Source: an uncultured Enterobacteriaceae bacterium (GTDB taxonomy: Bacteria; Pseudomonadota; Gammaproteobacteria; Enterobacterales; Enterobacteriaceae). From it: DNA of 64,000 nt. The stretch spans positions 1 to 64,000 of the forward strand of contig CAKZHC010000050.1 of the NCBI GenBank assembly GCA_936920625.1. Direction: 5' to 3'. Positions 27,616-36,998 of this stretch are shown here, one piece after another. Below the pieces are notes generated by a model. It made no database searches and was not told the origin of the DNA. It saw only the letters and a program-made list of their open reading frames with translations. The translations under genes and the position numbers were made by a program. The stretch's first letter is position 1; every line of letters starts with the position of its first letter.

Positions 27616-28542
27616 ATGATATTTTTGTTAAAAGATTATGACAGCAACGAAATTATTGAAATTTCAGACTGGGATCAAGTGACCTCAAGACCCAACTTTA
27701 TGAAAGATGTTGATTTGAAAGATCAGCATCTCCAAAAAATAATCGGTAGTTATAACTTAAAAGATGCACGTACCTGCGGAATAAAAAGTTGCCATACAGG
27801 GCACAATAAAGGATATATTGTAGTCACAGAATGTGGTATGGAAACAAACATAGGTAATTGTTGTGGTAAAAAATACTTTAAAATTAAATTCGAGGATTTA
27901 ACCAAAATATTTTCAAAAAACTTAGATCATGAAAAAAGAAAACTTTCGCTGCATAATGCCAAGTCTAAAATTCCAGAGTGGCGACAAAAAGCTGACATTC
28001 TCAAATCAGGAGAACAAAATATTAACTGGGCAATAGAACTAATCCGGGGCATAAAAGATCAGTCAGTAGTAGGTCATTTTGCCAGTACAGAACTGAAACG
28101 TATGGCAGCGGTACCAACTAATATTGTGACTACTGCTCGACATGCAACTCAAAGAGAATCCGATATACAAGAGCTGTTTGATAAAAGATACCCCGTGGCA
28201 GAAAGGACAGAAATTGATATTATCGGGATAATTGAACATATTGATTGCCTTCTTCCGCAAAATGATCTCCGCCAGATATTTTATGTGTCGGTAACTCGTG
28301 TACTGAAAGCACTTGCTAAAAGTGAGCCAGCATTAATGTCAAGCCCTAAAATGATAAATCTGTTATCTAAGGTAAATAATATTGAATCGAATCTTGAATA
28401 TGCTTCAGAGCGTTTAGATATTGCTCGTAAATTTTTGGTGAAGGAAAACCTCAAGCCTCTCTATAATAAAATGAAAGACATGGATACTGTCAGCTCCGCA
28501 GACTTAGAACGATATTTATTTTTCATTAATTCTCTTCAATGA
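27616..28542 (+). CDS. hypothetical protein with Cys-rich zinc-binding-like motif
   Basis: 308 residues, family not recognised. Near residues 54-84 there is a Cys/His cluster: RTCGIKSCHTGHNKG, then TECGMETNIGNCCGKKYF, which could bind zinc. The rest is Lys/Glu-rich and probably helical (residues 95-130 and 250-300). No signal peptide or membrane segment. ATG 27616 follows AAAGGGAAA. It is AT-rich compared with the backbone genes and lies divergent to the HTH-ImmA unit, so it probably came with the island. A DNA- or RNA-binding or phage-derived role is possible but unproven. Confidence 0.75.
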   Translation: MIFLLKDYDSNEIIEISDWDQVTSRPNFMKDVDLKDQHLQKIIGSYNLKDARTCGIKSCHTGHNKGYIVVTECGMETNIGNCCGKKYFKIKFEDLTKIFSKNLDHEKRKLSLHNAKSKIPEWRQKADILKSGEQNINWAIELIRGIKDQSVVGHFASTELKRMAAVPTNIVTTARHATQRESDIQELFDKRYPVAERTEIDIIGIIEHIDCLLPQNDLRQIFYVSVTRVLKALAKSEPALMSSPKMINLLSKVNNIESNLEYASERLDIARKFLVKENLKPLYNKMKDMDTVSSADLERYLFFINSLQ

Positions 28543-28864
28543 TTTTTATTTCATCAAAAAGCTTTGCCCACACGGCAAAAATTCTCAGGGAAGTAAGATA
28601 TCAATCCAGCGCTAAAAGTACTCAAATTTGTCAGTATCGTCCCAGATTCCATGAATGAGACTATAGCCTTGTCAGAATTTGTATTAGATTAATTTAACTG
28701 TATATAGTAGTTGATGTAGATCTGGTCTTCAGGTATTTCCTTTGGAATTGATTAGGGCCTGTTAGCATCCAGAATAGTGTCTTTGGTATCACTCTTATCG
28801 GTATCTTTAATAACATCCTGATCAGTCATTACTGAATATCCTTGTTCTGACGTTTTATAAATTC
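28543..28864. other. gene-free stretch downstream of the Panacea pseudogene
   Basis: On the minus strand, just past the Panacea pseudogene, a frame reads MTDQDVIKDTDKSDTKDTIL then ANRP and a stop. It may be the eroded start of a partner gene, but I cannot identify it. Confidence 0.35.
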
Positions 28865-29328
28865 TTATTCTATCCTGTCACACATCAGATCATTACTGGT
28901 GACATCACCTTCTTTTTTGTCTTGTACCACGCCGTACAGGGTTCGTGGGTCATATAGGAAAGTTGTGTAGTTTTCGGATGACTATGGACTGAACGGATTT
29001 TATCAATCATATGTCTTTTGTCAGAAGGAGGCACTTTGGGGCTAACAATATGGCGAGAATCTTTTATTTTTACTATTTCATTGATTAGTGATGTTATTGG
29101 GTATTATCCATAGCTTATGACTTTACGATAGACCGACGAAAAAGTAGGCCCGTATTTTCATGTTAAAAAAACCATTAACGATAAGCGGAGAATCGTAGAG
29201 TTTCAGATGCCATGATTGTGCATAGAAACATCAGTTTTTTGCAGCTTAATGGGCGTCAGGTCTGGCAGACCGCCACTTACAAAGTTTTCAATAAAAGCAT
29301 TCACTATTGCAATATCTGAATAGGCCAC
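28865..29328 (-). pseudogene. Panacea-domain (DUF4065/SocA-like) antitoxin, degenerate
   Basis: No long frame survives, but the segments line up in order with the Panacea domain. From GTG 29328: MAYSDIAIVNAFIENFVS, then GGLPDLTPIKLQK, after which a frameshift in an A run occurs. The middle of the domain is missing; it resumes as GPTFSSVYRKVISYG, has a TAA stop at 29104-29106, then PKVPPSDKRHMIDKIRSV and QLSYMTHEPCTAWYKT, and finally, after another shift, EGDVTSNDLMCDRIE and the original stop. LTPxKLQK and LSxxTHxxxxAW are the family's signature blocks. Panacea domains are antitoxins paired with very diverse toxins. Confidence 0.75.
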
Positions 29329-29471
29329 CGTGACCCTGCCTCAAAGTGGTCTATTGCACCCTGAGCCACACCCATCTGCGAGGCGAGTTCTTGCTGGGTC
29401 CACCCCCGAAGTTTGAGCGCTGCTTTCATCCGCTGCTGGAAGGGATCGGAAAATGATGGTTTATCAGACAT
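29304..29471 (-). CDS. short XRE-family HTH protein, probably truncated
   Basis: 55 residues from ATG 29471: MSDKPSFSDPFQQRMKAALK, then LRGWTQQELASQMGVAQGAI and DHFEAGSRW, a classic XRE helix-turn-helix that stops shortly after the recognition helix. Its end overlaps the start of the Panacea pseudogene in a different frame. Either it is a small DNA-binding partner, or HTH and Panacea parts were one protein split by a frameshift; both arrangements are known for Panacea loci. Too short to have a full family length, so function is doubtful. Confidence 0.6.
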   Translation of the reverse strand: MSDKPSFSDPFQQRMKAALKLRGWTQQELASQMGVAQGAIDHFEAGSRWPIQILQ

Positions 29472-29690
29472 AAATTTTCCCTGTTGAAATTTGATGATTA
29501 CGAAGGGTGACAGATGAGTATGAATGGAAGAACGTTAAGTGAATAAGAAACTTCATATTGAAGTTTCTTATTTCTAGAAAACAAACAAATGTTGTCTGAT
29601 TTATAATGATATTTTTGAACATAATATAAGTATATTATTTGACCTGTAATTAATAATTAATTCAATAAAATTAGCATGCTATATCAAAGA

Positions 29691-30377
29691 TTATAAGGTA
29701 CGACACAAGCACCAGATTTGTATGCTGGCCGCACCTGCCTGCATGATAAGACGGCTTAATTCGGTGATGGTGCTGCCGGTTGTTACCACATCATCGAAAA
29801 GCGCGATATGACAACCTCTCACATCGATATCGAGGCGGAAGGCACCACGCAGGTTACGTCGCCTTGCAGCCGCATTTTGCAGATGCTGCACTTTGCCCGC
29901 CCGGATACGTCGTATTCCGCCAGAATGCCAGTCAGCCCCAGTCCATCTGGAGAGTATTTTGGCCATTGTATTGAGCTGATTGTACCCCCGTTGCCACGCA
30001 CGCCAGCGATGGAGAGGAACAGTCAGCAAAAGATCGGGCTGGCACAGATATTGTTCACGGCGTGCTGTCAGCCAGGCTAACAGCATTAACCTCGCCAGCA
30101 TTCTGGCACGTGCTGTACTCCGGGCAAATTTAAGCCGCAGTACCTGATCCCGCAAAGGAGCAAGGTAGCCGGTCACAAATATCAGCCGCTGCCATGGAGG
30201 GTCTTGTTTCAGGCAACGGCCACAATCCTGTTTGGTGTTATAAGCCGGCAAGCCGCATCGCGGGCATATCTTGCGCGCCCTGGGGAGCAGTTTTATACAG
30301 GCGCTACAGATGCCATGTTGTGGCAGTCGTAGCGGCATGTGGCATAGACAGCAGCAAACAGGGATTGTCAGCATCAT
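29691..30377 (-). CDS. gntX: ComF family phosphoribosyltransferase-like protein GntX
   Basis: 228 residues, ComF/GntX type. The N terminus has zinc-ribbon Cys pairs (CCLCHMP, CSACIK, CPRCGLPA, CGRCLKQ) and the C-terminal half a PRTase fold with the PRPP-binding loop in ALFDDVVTTGSTITE. The family is linked to DNA uptake and use as a nutrient, along with the hof genes seen later in this window. In E. coli gntX is beside nfuA and divergent from bioH; here bioH is not visible. Confidence 0.92.
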   Translation of the reverse strand: MMLTIPVCCCLCHMPLRLPQHGICSACIKLLPRARKICPRCGLPAYNTKQDCGRCLKQDPPWQRLIFVTGYLAPLRDQVLRLKFARSTARARMLARLMLLAWLTARREQYLCQPDLLLTVPLHRWRAWQRGYNQLNTMAKILSRWTGADWHSGGIRRIRAGKVQHLQNAAARRRNLRGAFRLDIDVRGCHIALFDDVVTTGSTITELSRLIMQAGAASIQIWCLCRTL

Positions 30378-30829
30378 CCGGTCTCACACAAGAAATTACA
30401 TCGGGGTCTGATAATACCTTTCATAACGCATGGTTAAGTGGAGGTTTTCCAGAATTTGCGGCGTTGTACGACTGCCGGGTGAGATATGAAAGTGTGGTCC
30501 GGCATTTCTTTACGATTGGGGATCGCATTCTGGTTTACATCTGGTTGGTTTGGATCACGCGAGTCATCGAGCGTTGTAATGTCTTTATTTAGGAAAGATT
30601 TATTCAGAAAATGTGTGGTAAAGTAAAAAATGTGATGTAAAGTAAATTTTTGTTTAGATTGTATTGAAATAGTTGGTAACGCTTTCCGTTATAGTGACTC
30701 TTGTAACCGGAACGATATGGGTGCCGGGGCGGCGGGGTTGGTGTGTTTTTTATCGTATCTCGAGGATCTTTTACGCGAGATATCAGGCTACTCCGCATGG
30801 AGATTACTCTTTATCAGGAGCATCGTGTT
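30378..30829. other. spacer replacing bioH/feo region
   Basis: About 450 bases between gntX and a DUF1471 gene. I see no remnant of bioH or feoABC, which occupy this place in E. coli. The right end should hold the promoter for the DUF1471 gene. Confidence 0.45.
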
Positions 30830-31096
30830 ATGAAACTATTTAAAACCATTACCCTCACTGCAATAGCAAGTGCCATATCTTTTAGTGCGTTAGCAGCCAA
30901 AGAGATAACCAGTGAGCAGGCTGAATCAATGGATTTAGTTCTAATCGGCATTATTGACACAAATTCAGCTTTAAACTTATTAGATACAAAACTCCAGCTC
31001 TCGAAGAAAGTGGATGCGGAAGGTGGGAGATATTACGTTATTAATGGGGCATGGGAAAAAAGAGCTAACCATGTCACAGCCGAGGTATACAAATAA
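30830..31096 (+). CDS. DUF1471 (YhcN/BhsA-like) small periplasmic protein
   Basis: 88 residues: a signal peptide (MKLFKTITLTAIASAISFSA, then LAA) and a single DUF1471 domain ending GAWEKRANHVTAEVYK. Family members in E. coli (YhcN, BhsA, McbA) are stress-induced envelope proteins influencing biofilm formation. ATG 30830 has AGGAG ten bases upstream and gives a clean signal peptide; the longer frame from 30743 does not. Which paralogue it matches cannot be told. It has its own terminator. Confidence 0.85.
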   Translation: MKLFKTITLTAIASAISFSALAAKEITSEQAESMDLVLIGIIDTNSALNLLDTKLQLSKKVDAEGGRYYVINGAWEKRANHVTAEVYK

Positions 31097-31162
31097 TTGA
31101 ATGTTCCGGCGCTTTGCCTTTGACTGGCCGGTTTCCCATTTGATTACTAAATTATTGTTTAA

Positions 31163-31185
31163 CACCAGCATTGCTGGCGTTTTTT
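31163..31185 (+). terminator. intrinsic terminator after the DUF1471 gene
   Basis: CACCAGC (31163-31169) and GCTGGCG (31173-31179) form a stem with one mismatch, followed by T6. It lies between two convergent genes. Confidence 0.7.
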
Positions 31186-31198
31186 GATGTTCCTCTCA

Positions 31199-33523
31199 TT
31201 AGCGCTTTCTGCTCAGTGCAGCAGTTAGCGCGTCGCTCATCACGCTATTCCCGGTTGACGTCTTATGCGGCTTTTCATGAGGCTTATTGATTGATTTTTG
31301 CTGAGTTTTGGGGCGTTGCGCGTGGTCACTAGGGTGGCAGCCCTTTTGATTCGGTTGTTCGTCAAGACGACGAGTCAGGGCAATTCGCTTACGTTGTAAA
31401 TCAATACTCAGCACTTTAACCTGAACGATATCACCTGCTTTAACCACTTTGTGGGGATCGTCGACAAATTTGTCTGCCAGAGAAGAGATATGGACTAGGC
31501 CATCTTGGTGTACCCCAATATCGACAAATGCCCCGAAATTGGTAACGTTAGTGATAGTACCTTCAAGAATCATGCCCGGCTCAAGATCACTTATTGTGTC
31601 GATGCCATCAGTAAAACGTGCAGTTTTGAACTCCGGACGCGGATCGCGCCTTGGCTTTTCTAATGCCTTGATAATGTCACTGATTGTTGGCAGGCCGAAG
31701 CGATCATCGGTAAAGTGAGCGGCATTCAGATTGCGCAGTGCACTGCCATTTCCCATGAGTTCTTTAAGTGTTTTGTGCGTAGCATGAAGAATGCGTTCAA
31801 CAACCGGATAGGCTTCAGGATGAACTGTCGAGGCGTCCAGTGGATTGCTTCCACCGGAGATACGCAGAAAACCGGCACATTGTTCAAATGCTTTTATCCC
31901 CAGACGACTTACTTCCAGTAGCTGCTGGCGATGCTGGAAACGGCCATTTTGATCACGCCAGCTGACGATATTCTGAGCAATCATTTTGCTTAGGCCAGCC
32001 ACTCGTGTCAGTAGCGCTACTGATGCAGTATTCAGATCAACTCCGACGGTATTGACACAATCTTCAACCACTGCATCTAATCGCTTCGTCAGCTGGCTCT
32101 GACTGACATCATGCTGATACTGGCCTACACCAATCGACTTTGGATCAATTTTTACCAGTTCCGCAAGAGGATCCTGCAGACGACGGGCAATAGAAACTGC
32201 GCCACGAAGAGAAACATCGAGATCCGGAAACTCCAGCGCTGCCAGTTCAGAAGCAGAATAAACAGAAGCGCCTGCCTCGCTAATGATTACCTTTTGTGCC
32301 AGAACTTGTGGAAATTGTTTTTGTACATCAAGAAAAAAACGTTCAGTTTCCCGCGAAGCCGTGCCGTTACCTATTGCAACCAGCTCTACGCTATATTTTG
32401 TGCATAAATCGGCAACAATTCTGGCTGCTTTTGCTACCTGACCGGTATGAGGGTAGATAGTATCTGTTGCGACGACTTTACCAGTGGGATCCGCCACCGC
32501 CACTTTGACACCTGTGCGCAGACCAGGGTCAAGACCCATCGTAGCGCGTTGCCCTGCTGGGGCTGCCATAAGCAGATTATGCAAATTACGGGCGAAGACG
32601 TTAATGGCTTCATCTTCAGCACGCTCCCGCACCTTTGATATCATCTCGGTTTCCAAATGAAGCAGCACTTTAATACGCCATGTCCAGCTAACTACGGCCA
32701 GACGCCATTTATCAGTCGGAGCGTCATTAAAATGCAGCTGGAGATGATTAATAATTATCAGTTCTCCCTGGCTTTGATGTGGTGGCTCGTCTAATTGGGG
32801 ATCGGGATTAAGTGAGAGTTGCAATACACCCTCGTTGCGTCCGCGTAACATTGCAAGTGCACGGTGCGAGGGGACGCGGGAAAGGGGTTCATGATGATCA
32901 AAATAGTCGCGAAATTTCTCGCCATCCTGCTCTTTACCCGGTATGACTTTTGCGACCAGATGAGCGTTTGCCCAAAGATAGCTTCGCACTTTCGCTAACA
33001 GCGCCGCATCTTCAGCAAACCGTTCCATAAGAATATAGCGTGCACCATCCAGTGCGGCTTTGCTGTCTGGAAATCCTTTATCAGCATCAACATAGTGTTG
33101 CGCCAGTTGTTCTGGCTGTTCCCCAGGATTCTGCCAGAGCTGAGTAGCAAGAGGTTCCAAACCAGCAGCAATTGCAATCTGCCCCCGTGTCCGGCGTTTT
33201 GGTTTATAGGGTAAATACAGATCTTCCAACTCAGTTTTACTGAGTGTAGTGTTGATAGCGTGAGCCAGCTCATCACTCATTTTACCCTGTGCTTCAATAG
33301 CGCTGAGTATGGTTTGACGACGTTCGGACAGTTCGCGCAGATAGCACAGACGTGACTCAAGTTGCCGGAGCTGAGTATCATCCAGCCCTCCAGTCGCTTC
33401 TTTACGATAGCGTGCCACAAATGGCACAGTACTTCCCTCATTAAGCAGTCGGACGGCAGCCTCAACCTGCTCTGCTCTGACCTGTAATTCACCTGCAATT
33501 ATACGGTTTAGTGACTCTGACAT
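31199..33523 (-). CDS. tex: transcription accessory protein Tex
   Basis: 774-residue nucleic-acid-binding protein (YhgF in E. coli), involved in transcription under stress and, in some species, toxin gene expression. The N-terminal Tex core begins NRIIAGELQVRAEQVEAAVR; the YqgF-like fold is at GLDPGLRTGVKVAVADPTGK; helix-hairpin-helix segments follow (NTASVALLTRVAGL), and an S1 RNA-binding domain sits near residue 650 (GMILEGTITNVTNFGAFVDI). A Lys/His-rich tail ends in SRKR. Intact and of normal length. Confidence 0.95.
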   Translation of the reverse strand: MSESLNRIIAGELQVRAEQVEAAVRLLNEGSTVPFVARYRKEATGGLDDTQLRQLESRLCYLRELSERRQTILSAIEAQGKMSDELAHAINTTLSKTELEDLYLPYKPKRRTRGQIAIAAGLEPLATQLWQNPGEQPEQLAQHYVDADKGFPDSKAALDGARYILMERFAEDAALLAKVRSYLWANAHLVAKVIPGKEQDGEKFRDYFDHHEPLSRVPSHRALAMLRGRNEGVLQLSLNPDPQLDEPPHQSQGELIIINHLQLHFNDAPTDKWRLAVVSWTWRIKVLLHLETEMISKVRERAEDEAINVFARNLHNLLMAAPAGQRATMGLDPGLRTGVKVAVADPTGKVVATDTIYPHTGQVAKAARIVADLCTKYSVELVAIGNGTASRETERFFLDVQKQFPQVLAQKVIISEAGASVYSASELAALEFPDLDVSLRGAVSIARRLQDPLAELVKIDPKSIGVGQYQHDVSQSQLTKRLDAVVEDCVNTVGVDLNTASVALLTRVAGLSKMIAQNIVSWRDQNGRFQHRQQLLEVSRLGIKAFEQCAGFLRISGGSNPLDASTVHPEAYPVVERILHATHKTLKELMGNGSALRNLNAAHFTDDRFGLPTISDIIKALEKPRRDPRPEFKTARFTDGIDTISDLEPGMILEGTITNVTNFGAFVDIGVHQDGLVHISSLADKFVDDPHKVVKAGDIVQVKVLSIDLQRKRIALTRRLDEQPNQKGCHPSDHAQRPKTQQKSINKPHEKPHKTSTGNSVMSDALTAALSRKR

Positions 33524-34461
33524 GGTAGATGCTATGTTTCCTAAAAATAAGGTGATTATTTTATACGGATTAGAGAGGAAAAATACCAGCCGTGTCTCTG
33601 ATTTACTGACATTTTATTCTGTCACAGCCGATGGTCCTGTTTTCATCTGGAACGGATATGCTGTCAGTGTATTGACTTAGTAGTGTAAATGTAGAGGCTG
33701 CGTGCGATTCTGTGTGGATAATTATTTGTACAAATTGGCGCGAGGGAGGGTATCTGGCAAGGGTACAATCAGCATCATCTGGTAAATGCATGTGGAGGTT
33801 TTTTTGCCCGTTGTTTAGCTGGGAAGGCTTCTCAGAGGGGGAGGAACAGTCGTATTGATATAACTACCCATTCATAGGTAAATAAGCATACTCACTTAAT
33901 AATATTACGAAGCAGGGGATATTTTTTACTTCTAGTATAGAAGTATATGAATATGAGATATATCATTTCTATACAGTTATTTATATTTTTTATAGCAATA
34001 TGCTATTGAACTTAGCACGAATTGAAACGATTATTTTATTATGTATTTTTTATTGTTATTATAAGCCCAGCGTTCAAAGAATATTTAATTTATCATCTGG
34101 TGTTTAAGAAGGTAATTATTGCTTGTTGCTTAGTCCAAAATTAATTGTTGAAAACAAAAATTGTATATACTATATTGTTAGTCATTAAGAAAATTATGAC
34201 TTTTAATAAGTGGCATATCATAAGGCTGTTGCCCTTATATTTGTTTTGATACGGCGTGTTATCTTCTGACAATGAATATTAATAAGTAAGTTAATAGTGA
34301 GGCTGATGAAGAGTCACTATAGTTGCGCGAGCAGTATTAATATCACTGTGTTTTATGGAAAAATATATTGTAATTGTTACCAAATAAATAAATAAATAAA
34401 AATATGATGTAAATTTTCAAATAAAACATATTTAATAATATTTTTTTGGCCGGAGTAACTT
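33524..34461. other. AT-rich intergenic region upstream of urease
   Basis: About 940 bases, increasingly AT-rich toward ureA, with no gene or relic I recognise. It must contain the urease promoter. The base composition would suit H-NS binding, but no specific regulator site is recognised. Confidence 0.5.
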
Positions 34462-34764
34462 ATGCAATTAACCCCCCGAGAAATTGAGAAGCTGATGATT
34501 CATACATTAGCTGATGTCGCATTAAAGCGTAAATTAAAAGGAATTAAACTTAATTATCCTGAAGCAGTAGCCATTATCTCTTCTGTAGCTCTTGAGGGTG
34601 CCAGGGAGGGGAAAACTCTCGAGGAGGTAATGAATGATGCGCGGCAGGTATTATGCCGCGATGATGTTATGGAGGGGGTTGCTGAGCTTATTCCACACGT
34701 GCAGATTGAAGCTATTTTTACCGACGGAAGTCGTTTGGTGACAGTTTATGATCCTGTTCAGTAA
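34462..34764 (+). CDS. ureA: urease gamma subunit
   Basis: Smallest structural subunit of the nickel enzyme that splits urea into ammonia and carbon dioxide. 100 residues, standard length. It begins MQLTPREIEKLMIHTLADVA and carries the conserved LNYPEAVAII segment and HVQIEAIFTDGSRLVTVYDP at the end. A GGAG site lies eight bases upstream. First gene of ureABCEFGD. Confidence 0.97.
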   Translation: MQLTPREIEKLMIHTLADVALKRKLKGIKLNYPEAVAIISSVALEGAREGKTLEEVMNDARQVLCRDDVMEGVAELIPHVQIEAIFTDGSRLVTVYDPVQ

Positions 34765-34810
34765 TATTTAGGAAAAATATAAAAGATTATTGTTAATAAA
34801 GGAATTTATA

Positions 34811-35230
34811 ATGGATAAAAATCAGCAAGAAAGTATGATCCCTCTGGGTGGCTATATTTTGTCAGAGGCCCCAATTACATTTAATGAAGAACGTCCAGTA
34901 ACAACATTAAAAGTACGCAATACGGGCGATCGCCCAATTCAAATAGGTTCCCATTTCCATTTTTTTGAAGCCAACAAGGCATTAAAATTCAACCGTGGTG
35001 CAGCTTATGGTAAACGTCTTAATATTACGTCTACTACAGAAGTTCGTTTCGAACCCGGTGATGAAATTAAGGTTAATTTGATTCCCTTTGAGGGAAAACA
35101 GACTATCTACGGTTTTAATAATCTGGTTGATGGCTGGGTTGGTAATAGTCCTGTGGCATCAGATGAAAGAGTGCAAAAGAAGTTGGCTATTAAGCAGGCA
35201 ATAGAGCTGGGTTACAAAACGCTCGATTAA
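34811..35230 (+). CDS. ureB: urease beta subunit
   Basis: 139 residues with the beta-subunit core IPLGGYILSEAPITFNE, GDRPIQIGSHFHFFEANKAL and YGFNNLVDGWVGN. The slightly long N terminus and the residues beyond the core match the Yersinia-type subunit rather than the short Klebsiella type. ATG 34811 (MDKNQQESM) follows AAAGGAA; an upstream in-frame TTG at 34790 has no support. Lies 46 bases after ureA. Confidence 0.96.
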   Translation: MDKNQQESMIPLGGYILSEAPITFNEERPVTTLKVRNTGDRPIQIGSHFHFFEANKALKFNRGAAYGKRLNITSTTEVRFEPGDEIKVNLIPFEGKQTIYGFNNLVDGWVGNSPVASDERVQKKLAIKQAIELGYKTLD

Positions 35231-35263
35231 TATCGGTGCTATAACAATATAAAGGGATACATA

Positions 35264-36979
35264 ATGCCAACAATTTCCCGGCGTGAATATGCCGAATTTT
35301 TTGGCCCGACAACCGGTGATAAAATTCGTCTGGGTGATACTCAATTATTTATTGAAATAGAAAAAGATCTGCGCGGTTACGGTGAAGAGGCAGTTTATGG
35401 CGGTGGTAAATCACTGCGGGATGGTATGGGGGCGGACAACCGGCAAACCAGTAGTCATGTACTCGATTTGGTTATTACCAATGTCACTATTGTAGATGCT
35501 TTTCAGGGGGTGATTAAAGCTGATGTCGGCATCAAGGCTGGGAAAATTTTCGATATCGGTAAAAGTGGCAACCCGGATGTAATGAACGGCGTAACACCGG
35601 GTATGGTGGTAGGGGTCAGCACAGATGTCATTTCTGGAGAGCATCTGATTTTAACGGCTGGTGGTATTGACACACATGTGCATTTTATCTCACCTCAGCA
35701 GGCTGAGCATGCACTTTCCAGCGGTATAACCACTTTCTTCGGTGGTGGAGTTGGTCCTACAGATGGCTCTAACGATACTACGATCACTGCTGGTCCATGG
35801 CATATAAATCGTATGTTACAGGCTATTGAAGAGCTGCCGGTCAATGTTGGTATATTAGGAAAAGGCCATGCCTCTCATCCCGTACCACTTATCGAACAGG
35901 TTACTGCCGGGGTTGCAGGTTTCAAGGTACATGAAGATTGGGGAGCAACCAATTCGGCACTGCGCAACTCGTTGCGGGTGGCGGATGACATGGATATTCA
36001 GGTAGCGGTACATACCGATAGTCTGAATGAGGGGGGTTATGTTGAAGACACCATCGAAGCATTCGAGGGTCGCACCATTCATACCTTTCATACAGAAGGT
36101 GCTGGCGGAGGACATGCACCAGATATTATCAAAGTAGCCTCTCAAATGAATGTGCTACCCAGTTCGACAAATCCCACCTTGCCTTTTGGCATTAATACTC
36201 AGGCTGAGTTGTTCGACATGATAATGGTCTGTCACAACCTTAATCCACGCATACCCGCTGATGTGGCTTTTTCAGAAAGCCGCGTTCGCCCGGAAACTAT
36301 TGCGGCGGAAAATGTTTTGCACGATATGGGCGTACTATCCATGTTTTCCAGCGATTCTCAGGCAATGGGGCGGGTTGGGGAAAACTGGCAGCGTATCATG
36401 CAAACGGCCCATGCAATGAAGATGGCACGAGGTAAATTACCAGAAGATTCAGGGCATAACGACAATTTCCGCGTGCTGCGTTATATAGCAAAAATCACCA
36501 TCAATCCAGCCATCACGCAAGGCATAAGTCATATATTGGGCTCGGTGGAAGCTGGCAAAATGGCTGATCTGGTACTGTGGGAACCCCGTTTCTTTGGTGC
36601 TAAACCAAAGCTCGTTATCAAAGGTGGCATGATCAACTGGGCAAGGATGGGTGATCCCAATGCATCGTTGCCCTCCCCGCAACCCGTTTTCTATCGCCCC
36701 ATGTTTGGGTCAATGGGTAAATTGTTGCAGGAGACCTGTATCACCTTTGTCTCTGGTGCTGCTCTGGCTGATGGGATTAAGGAAAAGCTAGCGCTTGAAC
36801 GTCATGTCATGGCGGTACGTAACTGTAGGACCATCTCTAAAGAGGATATGGTACTCAACGCGCTGACACCACGCATTGATGTCGATACTGAAACTTTCGC
36901 CGTTAAAGTCAATGGACAGTATGCCACAGTCGATCCGATCAACACCGCAGTGCTCAACCAGCTCTATTTCTTTGGTTAG
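35264..36979 (+). CDS. ureC: urease alpha (catalytic) subunit
   Basis: 571-residue catalytic subunit. The nickel-bridging carbamylated Lys is about residue 221 in GFKVHEDWG; nickel-binding His residues lie in DTHVHFISP and in HTFHTEGAGGGH, and the Asp ligand at about residue 364 in FSSDSQAMGR. The mobile-flap Cys-His pair is MVCHNLNP. All catalytic residues are present and the frame is intact, so an active enzyme is expected if nickel and accessory proteins are available. Confidence 0.98.
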   Translation: MPTISRREYAEFFGPTTGDKIRLGDTQLFIEIEKDLRGYGEEAVYGGGKSLRDGMGADNRQTSSHVLDLVITNVTIVDAFQGVIKADVGIKAGKIFDIGKSGNPDVMNGVTPGMVVGVSTDVISGEHLILTAGGIDTHVHFISPQQAEHALSSGITTFFGGGVGPTDGSNDTTITAGPWHINRMLQAIEELPVNVGILGKGHASHPVPLIEQVTAGVAGFKVHEDWGATNSALRNSLRVADDMDIQVAVHTDSLNEGGYVEDTIEAFEGRTIHTFHTEGAGGGHAPDIIKVASQMNVLPSSTNPTLPFGINTQAELFDMIMVCHNLNPRIPADVAFSESRVRPETIAAENVLHDMGVLSMFSSDSQAMGRVGENWQRIMQTAHAMKMARGKLPEDSGHNDNFRVLRYIAKITINPAITQGISHILGSVEAGKMADLVLWEPRFFGAKPKLVIKGGMINWARMGDPNASLPSPQPVFYRPMFGSMGKLLQETCITFVSGAALADGIKEKLALERHVMAVRNCRTISKEDMVLNALTPRIDVDTETFAVKVNGQYATVDPINTAVLNQLYFFG

Positions 36980-36998
36980 TGGTTAGGAGTTACAACAG

